A stretch of DNA of 64,000 bases from Campylobacter concisus (GTDB taxonomy: Bacteria; Campylobacterota; Campylobacteria; Campylobacterales; Campylobacteraceae). The DNA is taken from contig NZ_JAAKYZ010000001.1 in the NCBI RefSeq assembly GCF_015229955.1, positions 558,001 through 622,000 of the forward strand. Direction: 5' to 3'. This document shows, piece by piece, positions 55,946 through 64,000 of this stretch. Within the stretch, counting starts at the first letter, position 1. Every line of letters begins with the position of its first letter. A program made the position numbers and the translations under genes. Below the pieces are notes generated by a model. That model was not told the origin of the DNA, made no database searches, and saw nothing but the letters and a program-made list of their open reading frames with translations.

Positions 55946-58327
55946 ATGCCACAAAGTAGATGTGCTCATTGTAGATTAAAATTTGATGAAAGCGTGATGA
56001 TCTCAAATGAAAGTGGACTTAAATTTTGCTGTGTTGGTTGCAAAGGTGTTTATGAAATTTTAAATGAAAATGGGCTTAGTGAGTTTTATGAACGTCTTGG
56101 TAAAAATACACTTACACCGGCAAGCAACGGTGCAAATATCAAAAATTTAGCGGCAAATTTTAGCGAGCTTGTGACAAAAGAGGGTGAGTTTAGTCAAATT
56201 TCATTTTTAATCGATGGTATCACTTGCTCAGCTTGCATCTGGCTACTTGAAAAGGCACTTTTTAGCTTACCTGGCGTCTTGGAGGTAAATATCAACTCGC
56301 TTAATCAAAAAGCGGTCATTGTTTTTGATGAGCAGGAGCTTTTAATAGAGCAAATAATTGAAAAAATTTATGCCGTTGGCTACGTCCCAAAGCCATATGC
56401 TACGAGTCAAAAAGAGGACGAACTAGCTAAGAAAAGAAGAAATTTTTACACAAAAGCGCTAGTTGGTATCTTTGCTACGATGAATATTATGTGGCTGGCC
56501 ATTGCTCAGTATAGCGGGTATTTTAGTGGTATAAGAGGCGATATAAAAGATATTTTAAGCTTTGCGCAGTTTGTATTAGCAACGCCTGTACTTTTTTATA
56601 CTGGTAGCGAGTTTTTTAAAGGAGCAAAGATAGCCATAAAAAACGCTTCGCCAAATATGGATTTGCTCGTTATTACCGGAGCTAGCATAACATATATCTA
56701 CTCGATTTATGCGATGTTTACGAGGAGTAGCGAGAGCTATTTTGACTCGGTTGCGATGATCATTACCTTTGTTTTTATCGGTAAATTTTTAGAAATTTTG
56801 GGCAAGAAAAAGGCGCTTGAGACTTCAAATTTCTTAAATGATATGCTGCTTACAAAGGTATGCATTTTAGAGGATGACAAGGATGTTTTAAAAGAGCCAA
56901 GAGATGTAAATTTGGGCGAAAAGATCGTGCTAAGATCTGGCGAGAGGGCGCTACTTGATGGAGTAGTGCTTAGTGGTGAGGCAAGTGTGGATAGCTCAAG
57001 TCTAACTGGAGAGAGCCTGCCTGTGACCTTGGGAGTGGGGCAAGAGGTGAAAAGTGGCGTCATTTGTCAAAATGGACAAATCATCTATGAATCAAAGAAA
57101 ATTTTTAAAAATTCTTATCTAAATCAGCTTATAAATTTGCTCCAAACTGCTGAGCTAAAAAAGCCAAATATCGAGCTTGTAGTCAATAAAATCGCTTCTA
57201 AATTTTCTCTTAGCGTGCTAACTTTGGCATTTTTTACATTTTGGTTTTGGTACTTTAAATTTGGCTTTTCAGAAGCTATTGTCACGGCTGTTAGCGTCAT
57301 CGTGATCGCTTGCCCTTGTGCGCTTGCGCTTGCCACGCCAGTTAGTAGTGTCTGTGCCCTTGGTGTGGCCTTTAAAAATAGAGTGCTTTTTAAGGAGGCT
57401 AAATTTTTTGAAAGCCTTGCAAAGTGCGATGTAGCGGTCTTTGATAAGACTGGCACGCTCACAAAGGCAGAATTTGAAGTTAGTGATTTTTTCATAAAAG
57501 AGAGCATAAGCTTAGATGAAATTTATTCGCTGGCTCTTATATCAAATCATCAAATAAGCGTGGCAGTGGCTAAATTTTTAAAGCAAAAAGGCGCAAGGAA
57601 AATAGAGCTTAAAAATACAAATTTAAGTGTGGCAAAGGGTGTTGAGGCTGAAATTTCAGGTAAGAAATTTTATGCAGGAAGTAAGCGATTTTTAGTTGAA
57701 AATGGTATTGGCTTTGATGAAGCTGAAGAAAATGTAAGCTTTTTTGTGGGGCTTAATGGTGAGTTAGTGGCGAAATTTTACCTAAAAGATAGTGTAAAGC
57801 CCGAGGCAAAGACCTTGATAGACGAGCTAAAGAGCGCTGGCATGAAAGTGTGTATCTTAAGTGGCGACGTGCAAAAAGTGGTAAAAAATGTGGCAGATGA
57901 GCTTGGCGTGAGTGAGTTTAGAGCAGAGATGTTGCCTGAAACGAAAGCTAAATTTATAAGCGAACTAAAAGAGCAGGGCAAAAAGGTGCTAATGGTAGGG
58001 GACGGCATAAACGACGCAGCAGCACTTAGCCTTGCTCATGTTGCCATTTGCATGGGAAGTGGGGCGGCAATAAGCTTAGAAAGAAGCGATGTGGTGCTGC
58101 TTGATGATAGTTTAAAAAGTCAAGCAAAGGCCATAAAAATCTCAAAATTTACTTACAAAACGATAAAGCAAAATTTGCTCTTTTGTCTTCTTTATAATGT
58201 TCTTGCTCTGCCATTTGCCGTATGTGGCTACGTCATTCCGCTATTTGCTGCACTTTTTATGTCGCTTAGCTCGCTAAGTGTTATCTTAAACTCGCTTTAT
58301 ATTGTTAGAAAATTTAAGGAAAAATAA
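55946..58327 (+). CDS. ccoI: Copper-exporting P1B-ATPase CcoI (FixI-type)
   Basis: 793 residues. N-terminal ribbon CAHCRLKF...CCVGCKGVYEIL, then an HMA domain with GITCSACIWLL. P-type motifs: TGES, CPCALALATP in the ion channel, DKTGTLT phosphorylation site, GDGINDAAALS hinge. The extra N-terminal cysteine ribbon and the following ccoS gene assign it to the cbb3-oxidase copper supply (CcoI/FixI) rather than to detoxification. Moves Cu+ to the periplasm/membrane for CcoN assembly. Confidence 0.93.
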   Translation: MPQSRCAHCRLKFDESVMISNESGLKFCCVGCKGVYEILNENGLSEFYERLGKNTLTPASNGANIKNLAANFSELVTKEGEFSQISFLIDGITCSACIWLLEKALFSLPGVLEVNINSLNQKAVIVFDEQELLIEQIIEKIYAVGYVPKPYATSQKEDELAKKRRNFYTKALVGIFATMNIMWLAIAQYSGYFSGIRGDIKDILSFAQFVLATPVLFYTGSEFFKGAKIAIKNASPNMDLLVITGASITYIYSIYAMFTRSSESYFDSVAMIITFVFIGKFLEILGKKKALETSNFLNDMLLTKVCILEDDKDVLKEPRDVNLGEKIVLRSGERALLDGVVLSGEASVDSSSLTGESLPVTLGVGQEVKSGVICQNGQIIYESKKIFKNSYLNQLINLLQTAELKKPNIELVVNKIASKFSLSVLTLAFFTFWFWYFKFGFSEAIVTAVSVIVIACPCALALATPVSSVCALGVAFKNRVLFKEAKFFESLAKCDVAVFDKTGTLTKAEFEVSDFFIKESISLDEIYSLALISNHQISVAVAKFLKQKGARKIELKNTNLSVAKGVEAEISGKKFYAGSKRFLVENGIGFDEAEENVSFFVGLNGELVAKFYLKDSVKPEAKTLIDELKSAGMKVCILSGDVQKVVKNVADELGVSEFRAEMLPETKAKFISELKEQGKKVLMVGDGINDAAALSLAHVAICMGSGAAISLERSDVVLLDDSLKSQAKAIKISKFTYKTIKQNLLFCLLYNVLALPFAVCGYVIPLFAALFMSLSSLSVILNSLYIVRKFKEK

Positions 58328-58557
58328 TGGATAGCGCGACACTTGCGATGCTAGTTTTTATCTCGGTTTTAATGGGGGCATTTTTGCTTTTTGGCGTGCT
58401 TTGGGGGATAAAAAATAAACAATTTGAGGACTACCGAAAATTTTTAGACGGAGCAAACTTGGACGATGAAGATGCACTAAATGAAGCTTATGAGTTAGAG
58501 CTTCGCAAAAAAGAAGCTCTCAAAAAAAGAGCAGGGTCTAATAAAGATAAAATTTAG
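58327..58557 (+). CDS. ccoS: cbb3 oxidase assembly protein CcoS
   Basis: 76 residues: one membrane helix (AMLVFISVLMGAFLLFGVLWGI) followed by KNKQFEDYRKFLDGANLDDED, typical of CcoS/FixS. It assists insertion of haem and copper into the cbb3 oxidase. The ATG overlaps the ccoI stop by one base. Convergent with dnaX, overlapping it by 4 bases. Confidence 0.93.
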   Translation: MDSATLAMLVFISVLMGAFLLFGVLWGIKNKQFEDYRKFLDGANLDDEDALNEAYELELRKKEALKKRAGSNKDKI

Positions 58558-60191
58558 CTCTCAATCGTTGGCTCCCCAAAAAGTCTATTGGCCTCTTTTA
58601 GAACCCCTTGTTCTCTTTGTCTTTGAAGCTCTTCTGGTGTTTTTGGCTCTTTATTTAGCATCAAAGCAAAGTTATTTTTCTCGTTTTGCAGCTCGCTTTT
58701 TATCTCGGTTTTTGGCTCATTTTTAGTTTCAATGTTATTTGCATTTAGTCTTGAAATTTCCTCATCAAGCTCGTCTAGTTCGCTTTTTTCATTATTTTCT
58801 AAAGAGGCTTTAGGCGTCTTAGTTTGTACTTTTTGCTCATCACTCTTTGCATTTACTATTTTTGCATTTTGTCCAAAAAGCGTACGCAATATCTCATTTA
58901 AAATTTTCCAATTTTTCTTGAAATATTCAAGATTTTCATCTTTTGCATTTACTATCAGTCCAAGCTCATTGTTATTAAAGAAGCTAAATTCTACAAATTC
59001 TTTAAAAAACTCGCCAAGATCGTAATTTCTATCATAAATTTTTGTTAAAAAGAGTTCGTATGGACCTTGCATTTTAGCAGGAGCTACTTGGCTTTTTTGA
59101 GTGATGACTTCTGTGATTTGTGTGGAATTTTCGCTATTTTTTGAGATCACTTCATTTATAGCGTCATCGATATCTTGTAAATTTAGCGCTTCTATCATCA
59201 TAAAAAGCATTAGCATTAGCACAAAGCCATTATCGCTACTTACATTTAGCATACCTTTAGCTTGTGCCAAAATCCTAAAAAATCTCTCATAAACAAGTAG
59301 CGAAATTTTTGAGTCGTTTTCTATAAATTTTTGCTTTAAATTTGCCAAAATTTCATCTATTATCATCTCAGGATCGTAGCTTTCAAGTTCGCTCACAAGC
59401 ACTCTAATGGCATTTTTATCATGATTTAAAACATGAGTTATTATATCTTCGATCTTTTCTGGATCAAGAAGTCCTAACATCGATGCTACGCCATTTGCCG
59501 TGACATTATTTGCCCCGTAAATGATAGCTTGATCAAGAAGTGTCAAAGTATCTCTTAGCGATCCTCCGCCACTTCTTGCTAAAATTTCAAGTGCCTCTTT
59601 TTCGTAGCTAATGCCTTCTTTGCTTAAAATAAACTCAAGATGTTTAATGATGCTGTATCTGTTTATTTGCTTAAACCTAAAATGCTGCGTTCTTGAAAGC
59701 ACCGTTGTTGGGAGTTTTAATGGATCGGTCGTCGCTAGGATAAATTTTACATAGCTTGGTGGCTCTTCAAGCGTTTTTAAAAGAGCGTTAAATGCCTCTT
59801 TGGTTAGCATATGCACTTCGTCAATTATAAAAATTTTATATCTTGCCATTGCTGGAGCATATTTTGTTTGCTCTATTAGCTCTCTTATATCATCTATCTT
59901 TCTGTGGCTAGCAGCGTCCATTTCGATGATGTCCATATGCCTTGACTCATTTGCCATGATGCATTGTGGGCATACTTCACATGGTTTTGAAGTAGGTCCT
60001 TTTTCGCACACTAAAGCTTTTGAAAATATCCTGGCACTTGAAGTTTTACCACTGCCTCTAAGCCCAGAAAATAGATATGCGTGGCTTATGCGACCCTCGT
60101 CAAGTGCGTGTATAAGACTTTTACTAACTGCTTCTTGACCGATAAGTTCATCAAAATTTTTAGGGCGATATTTTAAAGCTAGTGCTTGCAA
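58554..60191 (-). CDS. dnaX: DNA polymerase III gamma/tau subunit
   Basis: 545 residues. YRPKNFDELIGQ, Walker A GLRGSGKTSSAR, zinc cysteines CEKGPTSKPCEVCPQC, Walker B IFIIDEVHML, SRTQHFRFKQI; the C-terminal third is divergent and Lys/Glu/Asn-rich. It is the clamp-loader ATPase at the replication fork. I see no slippery site for a shorter gamma product. Position next to ccoS is as in C. jejuni. Confidence 0.95.
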   Translation of the reverse strand: MQALALKYRPKNFDELIGQEAVSKSLIHALDEGRISHAYLFSGLRGSGKTSSARIFSKALVCEKGPTSKPCEVCPQCIMANESRHMDIIEMDAASHRKIDDIRELIEQTKYAPAMARYKIFIIDEVHMLTKEAFNALLKTLEEPPSYVKFILATTDPLKLPTTVLSRTQHFRFKQINRYSIIKHLEFILSKEGISYEKEALEILARSGGGSLRDTLTLLDQAIIYGANNVTANGVASMLGLLDPEKIEDIITHVLNHDKNAIRVLVSELESYDPEMIIDEILANLKQKFIENDSKISLLVYERFFRILAQAKGMLNVSSDNGFVLMLMLFMMIEALNLQDIDDAINEVISKNSENSTQITEVITQKSQVAPAKMQGPYELFLTKIYDRNYDLGEFFKEFVEFSFFNNNELGLIVNAKDENLEYFKKNWKILNEILRTLFGQNAKIVNAKSDEQKVQTKTPKASLENNEKSELDELDEEISRLNANNIETKNEPKTEIKSELQNEKNNFALMLNKEPKTPEELQRQREQGVLKEANRLFGEPTIES

Positions 60192-60507
60192 TGCGGTATC
60201 CTTTTTATAAAGTTCAAGGATTTTATAAAAAAAGGTATAAATTTATGATTATTTATATATTTAATTGGCTTTAAATTTTTTATTTTAGTTTAATGAAGGC
60301 GAATAAATTTTTATATGTTTGCATAAAATTCCTAGTGTATTTGCAAAAAATATAAAAAATTATCCCTTTTTATAATGATCCATAGCCGATTAGATTTAAA
60401 ATTTATAATAAAAATACATAAAATTTTATGTTAAATATTTTGTATTTTTGTATGAATTGTGTTTGGTATAAAAAGCCTTGGCATGTGTGCCAAGGCAAAA
60501 TTTTAGA
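60192..60507. other. 316-base intergenic region, dnaX-glnA
   Basis: About 80 percent A/T. The part next to glnA holds its terminator hairpin (60470-60496). The rest presumably contains the dnaX promoter for the minus strand; no ORF or stable RNA could be supported. Confidence 0.6.
60470..60496 (-). terminator. Intrinsic terminator of glnA
   Basis: On the minus strand, GCCTTGGCA-4 nt-TGCCAAGGC is a 9-bp GC-rich stem followed at once by TTTTT, 12 bases after the glnA stop. The plus strand also continues into AAAATTTT, so it might work both ways. Confidence 0.9.
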
Positions 60508-61938
60508 TTAGCAAGAGAAACAAGTTTTAAACTCATAAGCGGTTGGACGTGCTTCGTAAGGCCAAACTTGAGTTTCAAATTTAAAGTGTTGATAGGTATC
60601 TATGAAAAGATCGGTCATTATTGGTTTTAAGTATTCATTATCGCGAATTAGCGCTTCAAGGCTACCACGAAGTGTGTGTGGAAGCTGCTCTATGCCACGC
60701 TCTCTGATCTCATCTAGGTGAAGTTTAAATAAATTTTCATCCATAGGACCAACTGGCTCATATTTGTGCTTAACGCCGTCAAGTCCTGCCATTAGCATCG
60801 CTGAAAAGGCTAGGTAAGGGTTTGCTGTGCTATCTGGAAATCTCATCTCAGCCCTAACTGACTTTTCACCTGAGCCATAAGGTATGCGGATACTTGCTGA
60901 GCGGTTTTGACTAGAGTATGTTAGGATAGATGGTGCTTCAAAGCCAGGGATTAGGCGTTTGTAGCTATTTGTGCTTGGGTTAGTAAAGGCTGCAACGCTT
61001 CTTGCGTGTTTTAAAACACCACCAATATAGTATCTTGCGAAATCACTTAAATTTGCGTAGTTGCCCTCTTTATAGAATAAATTTTTACCATCTTTCCAGA
61101 CTGATTGATGCACGTGCATGCCGCTTCCGTTGTCGCCATAAAGTGGTTTTGGCATAAATGTAACTGTCTTGCCATTTAGGTGAGCGACCATACGAACGAC
61201 ATATTTATAAATTTGAACATTATCGGCGGCTTCGACTAGATTGCCAAATTTCACGCCGATCTCACCTTGTCCTTGAGCAACTTCGTGGTGACCCAAAAAT
61301 ACTTCAAGGCCAACTTGCTCTAGAACTTGCATCATCTCGGCTCTTAGATCTACCATGCTGTCGATTGGCTGAGTCATTAAGTAGCCGCCTTTTCTGCGTG
61401 GGCGATGACCTGTGTTGTAGCTATCTTTGAAGTCAGTAGCATCGTTCCACTCGCCTTCTTCGCTATCTACTTGATACATCGCACAGTTTGGACTATCGAT
61501 GATTTTGACGTTATCAAAGACAAAAAATTCATTCTCAGGGCCAAAGTATGCCTCATCACCAAGACCGCTATCTTTTACATATTGCATTGCTCTTTTAGCT
61601 ATTGAGCGAGGGCATTTTTCATAAATTTGGCCTTTATAGATGTCGTAGATATCGCAAAAAACAACGACTGTGATATCAGAAGTAAATGGGTCTAAAAATG
61701 CAGTTGTGGCTTCTGGCTTCATTATCATGTCGCTCTTATCGATTGGTTGCCAGCCATGCATAGAGCTAGCATCCATCGGGATACCATTTATAAAATTTTC
61801 TTTCGTAACAGCTTTTATGTTGTAGCTAATGCTATGCCAAGCACCACCTAAATCAGTAAATCTAAAATCTACAAATTTGACTTCATTTTCTTTACAAAAA
61901 TCAAAAAAATGATCTATATTTTGGACGAATTTTCCCAC
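60508..61938 (-). CDS. glnA: Glutamine synthetase type I
   Basis: 476 residues. Key motifs: [30 protein letters not shown], the metal/glutamate site [25 protein letters not shown], and [17 protein letters not shown]. Type I dodecamer making glutamine from glutamate and ammonia. AAGGAG site before the ATG. Followed by a strong terminator. Beside cheZ and the U32 peptidase as in C. jejuni, with a histidinol phosphatase gene in between. Confidence 0.96.
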   Translation of the reverse strand: MGKFVQNIDHFFDFCKENEVKFVDFRFTDLGGAWHSISYNIKAVTKENFINGIPMDASSMHGWQPIDKSDMIMKPEATTAFLDPFTSDITVVVFCDIYDIYKGQIYEKCPRSIAKRAMQYVKDSGLGDEAYFGPENEFFVFDNVKIIDSPNCAMYQVDSEEGEWNDATDFKDSYNTGHRPRRKGGYLMTQPIDSMVDLRAEMMQVLEQVGLEVFLGHHEVAQGQGEIGVKFGNLVEAADNVQIYKYVVRMVAHLNGKTVTFMPKPLYGDNGSGMHVHQSVWKDGKNLFYKEGNYANLSDFARYYIGGVLKHARSVAAFTNPSTNSYKRLIPGFEAPSILTYSSQNRSASIRIPYGSGEKSVRAEMRFPDSTANPYLAFSAMLMAGLDGVKHKYEPVGPMDENLFKLHLDEIRERGIEQLPHTLRGSLEALIRDNEYLKPIMTDLFIDTYQHFKFETQVWPYEARPTAYEFKTCFSC

Positions 61939-62027
61939 TTTTTTTCTCCTTTTAATTTTTAAATTTTTCGTATTCTATCATAAAACCTAATATTTAAGAT
62001 TAAATTTATATTTTATTTGAACCCAAT

Positions 62028-62807
62028 CTAAAATTTTACTAATTCTCTATCTCTATTTTTAAATATTGCACATTTTGAATAACCTAAATCTCTAGCTATT
62101 TGCTCGCAAATTTCACCATTTTTACCGATATCCTCTTTTGTGTGAGCGTCTGAGCCAAAGGTGATGGTTATATCTTTTTCGGCTATAAGCTCTAGTAAAT
62201 TTACGCTTGGATATTGCTCGCCGATAGGCTTTCTAAAGCCAGCAGCATTTATCTCAACAACTAAATTTGCTTCTTTTATCGCATTTACTGCATTTTTAGC
62301 CAAAATCCTAACATCCTTTTTTGGCAAAAATTTAAAAAGTTTTAAAAGATCGATGTGCCCCATAATGTCAAATTTGCCAAGCTTAGCCGATCTTTCTACA
62401 TGATCAAAATACTCTTGCCAAATTTGATCCAAGTCTTTGCCCTCGTAGCCACCGATAAATTCTGGATTGTCAAATGCCCAGCCATTAAAAAAATGCACAG
62501 AGCCTATTAGATAATCAACCTTTCTAGCAAAAACTCGCTCATCCATAAATCCATCTAAAAAATCCATCTCGTAGCCAAGCAAAATTTCTATCTCACCGCT
62601 AAATTCATCTCTTAAATGTAAAATTTCATCTTCATATCCTTGCATTTCATCAAAGCTCATTCTATAAGCTTCATCGTAGTTCATCGGTGCGTGATCGCTA
62701 AAGCCAAAATATTTTGTGCCAGCTTTTATTGCGTTTTGTACATACTCTCTTGGCTCTCCAACTGCGTGCTTGCAAAGTGGCGTGTGGTTGTGAAGATCGA
62801 CGGTCAT
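62028..62807 (-). CDS. PHP-family histidinol phosphatase (HisJ/HisK-type)
   Basis: 259 residues. Metal ligands: DLHNHTPLCKHA (H-x-H), GYEMDF, GSVHFF, NAAGFRKP and GSDAHT, the PHP trinuclear-site pattern. The length and the GSVHF and LCKHA motifs fit HisJ histidinol-phosphate phosphatase, which makes histidinol. A PHP phosphoesterase with another substrate is possible. Divergent from cheZ. Confidence 0.85.
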   Translation of the reverse strand: MTVDLHNHTPLCKHAVGEPREYVQNAIKAGTKYFGFSDHAPMNYDEAYRMSFDEMQGYEDEILHLRDEFSGEIEILLGYEMDFLDGFMDERVFARKVDYLIGSVHFFNGWAFDNPEFIGGYEGKDLDQIWQEYFDHVERSAKLGKFDIMGHIDLLKLFKFLPKKDVRILAKNAVNAIKEANLVVEINAAGFRKPIGEQYPSVNLLELIAEKDITITFGSDAHTKEDIGKNGEICEQIARDLGYSKCAIFKNRDRELVKF

Positions 62808-62910
62808 TTTTTGCCTTTTAAGGTCATTTATTTTTAAAAATGCTATCTAAAAATTTATAAATTTAAAGATAAAAGCATTGCCTTTAAACTTACTTTTTAT
62901 TTAAATCCTA

Positions 62911-62916
62911 TATAAT
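62911..62916 (+). promoter_or_regulatory. -10 box of cheZ
   Basis: CCTATATAATC with TATAAT at 62911-62916, 27 bases before the cheZ ATG; TTAGGAG follows as ribosome site. Looks like sigma-70, not sigma-54. Confidence 0.55.
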
Positions 62917-62942
62917 CAAGTCAAATTTTATTAGGAGCTTTT

Positions 62943-63701
62943 ATGACCCAAGAGGAACTTGACGCACTTATGGCAGGTGGGCTAGATGATGAGTTAGATG
63001 ATACTAAAGAAGATGCTGGCCAAGAGGTTGCGGACGTCAAAGAGGATACGGACGAGGTAACAGAAGTTGCAGAAGCAATCGATACTAAAGATGAGCCACA
63101 GTCAAAATCAGAAAGTAATTCAAAGAATGCGGAAAATTATAGAGTGAGTGCAGATGGCGTTTGGCCACCACCACCACCAACAGAAGACCACAAAATGGTT
63201 CATCAGCTTGATGACGTAACAAGAGATAGCGAAGAAAAAGCTACTCAGATGTTTGACAAGCTTGAGACGATAAATAACTTTTTTATGGACGCTGAGAGCG
63301 ACTCAAATAGCCTAAAAGACACAATAAACTCAAATATTGAGCTATTTACGACACTAAGCGAGAAATTTCCAAATATCGCTGCATTTAGTGAGGCTTTGGA
63401 GAAAAACAACTCGCTTCTTGGCACGATCGATAATATCATCGGAAATTTACAAATGGGACAAGATGAGATCATGATGGCTATGGATATGATGCAGTATCAA
63501 GATATCCACAGACAAAAGATAGAGCGTGTTATCAACGTTATGAGAGCGCTAAGTAAATATATGAATACCTTATTTGAAGGTAAAATCGACGATGATAAGC
63601 GTGTTAGCTCTGCTGTTCACATCGCTGGTGATACAACGACTGAAAATCTTGTCAGCAACGACGATATCGAAGCCTTGATAGAAAGTTTGGGTAAAAAATA
63701 G
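62943..63701 (+). CDS. cheZ: CheY-phosphate phosphatase CheZ
   Basis: 252 residues. The long helical hairpin contains MQYQDIHRQKIERVI, with D187 and Q191 as the conserved catalytic acid/glutamine of CheZ. The first residues (MTQEELDALMAGG) resemble the CheY-binding peptide of FliM/FliY. The last (NDDIEALIESLGKK) resemble the C-terminal CheY-binding helix of CheZ. An acidic, proline-bearing linker (about 15-90) follows the N-terminus. It removes phosphate from CheY and so sets motor direction. The stop overlaps the next GTG by one base. Confidence 0.92.
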   Translation: MTQEELDALMAGGLDDELDDTKEDAGQEVADVKEDTDEVTEVAEAIDTKDEPQSKSESNSKNAENYRVSADGVWPPPPPTEDHKMVHQLDDVTRDSEEKATQMFDKLETINNFFMDAESDSNSLKDTINSNIELFTTLSEKFPNIAAFSEALEKNNSLLGTIDNIIGNLQMGQDEIMMAMDMMQYQDIHRQKIERVINVMRALSKYMNTLFEGKIDDDKRVSSAVHIAGDTTTENLVSNDDIEALIESLGKK

Positions 63702-64000
63702 TGCTAAAAAGGCCTGAGCTTTTATCTCCAGCTGGAAATTTAACAAAACTTAAAATCGCCCTTGAGTATGGAGCCGACGCAGTTTATGGCTCTGTGGCTA
63801 GCTTTTCACTAAGGACTAGATCAGCAAGGGAGTTTAACCTTGAAACATTCAAGGAGGCGATAGACTACACACATGCAAAGGGAAAGAAATTTTATGCGAC
63901 CATAAATGCTTTTCCTTTTAACTCTCAGATAGAGCCGCTAAAAAGGCACTTGCAAACCATCTCAGCGATGAAGCCAGATGCCTTTATCATCGCAACTCCA
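63701..64000 (+). CDS. U32-family peptidase/hydroxylase, N-terminal part (cut by window edge)
   Basis: About 100 residues from GTG 63701, which overlaps the cheZ stop by one base. RPELLSPAGNLTKLKIALEYGAD and SLRTRSAREF match the N-terminus of the U32 (collagenase-like) family. Members are now known to take part in RNA hydroxylation (TrhP/RlhA types) or ubiquinone synthesis. Function here cannot be chosen from the fragment. Gene order glnA-cheZ-U32 is conserved. Confidence 0.88.
   Translation, partial: MLKRPELLSPAGNLTKLKIALEYGADAVYGSVASFSLRTRSAREFNLETFKEAIDYTHAKGKKFYATINAFPFNSQIEPLKRHLQTISAMKPDAFIIATP

Noticed and set aside
58554..59200. dnaX frameshift signal for a gamma product
   Set aside because: No AAAAAAG-like slippery heptamer followed by a hairpin could be found.

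Overview
The window is AT-rich, densely coded chromosomal DNA from a member of the Campylobacterota, almost certainly the genus Campylobacter. Gene order supports this: flgL next to ftsK; gyrA-flgP-flgQ-flgR-asd; gmhB-hldD-hldE-gmhA beside a cytochrome c553; rho-ccoI-ccoS-dnaX; glnA-cheZ-U32 peptidase; nusA beside a miaB operon; prfB beside rimO and tilS. These match blocks I know from Campylobacter jejuni, but in a different overall order. A species such as C. concisus is my best guess from composition and content; that is inference.

Layout. 1-7 kb: start of polyphosphate kinase, a micro-ORF, a Nudix hydrolase, MgtE, an M23 cell-shape peptidase, a PgbA-like protein, a YihY membrane protein, an unknown protein and a PPP-type phosphatase. 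7-14 kb: aldehyde dehydrogenase, a two-component system behind a secreted MXKDX-repeat protein, an AEC transporter, a 589-residue EF-hand-like protein with a flagellar-type promoter, tRNA-Leu, HU. 14-20 kb: YaaA, FlgL (sigma-54 promoter), FtsK (apparent ATT start), tRNA-Gln and tRNA-fMet, and an integrase remnant. 20-25 kb: cytochrome c and ADP-heptose synthesis for lipooligosaccharide. 25-31 kb: gyrA and the flagellar genes flgP, flgQ, flgR (second sigma-54 promoter, lying across the gyrA stop codon), asd. 31-40 kb: hemE, radical SAM protein, pyridoxal kinase, DUF488, a DUF4156 lipoprotein, prs, tilS, rimO, panC, prfB.

40-46.5 kb is the most accessory-looking part. It holds three Sel1/Hcp-like lipoproteins, an RclA-like flavoprotein, and an MBOAT/SGNH O-acetylation pair. 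The pair is broken by five single-base shifts, four of them in poly-T runs. 46.5-51.4 kb is a seven-gene minus-strand operon running from a small protein and miaB through a DUF374 acyltransferase to three PilM/N/O-like inner-membrane proteins. 51.5-64 kb is housekeeping: nusA, a GNAT acetyltransferase, a small barrel protein, rho, ccoI/ccoS (copper supply to cbb3 oxidase), dnaX, glnA, a histidinol phosphatase, cheZ, and the start of a U32 peptidase.

Flagellar and chemotaxis genes recur (flgL, flgP, flgQ, flgR, cheZ), and two clear GG-N10-GC sigma-54 promoters were found by eye. No CRISPR array, insertion sequence, rRNA or intact prophage is visible. The best leads are the shattered O-acetylation locus, the EF-hand protein under a sigma-28-like promoter, the MXKDX/two-component module, the ATT start of ftsK, a probably leaderless gmhB, and a CheZ with CheY-binding-like peptides at both ends.
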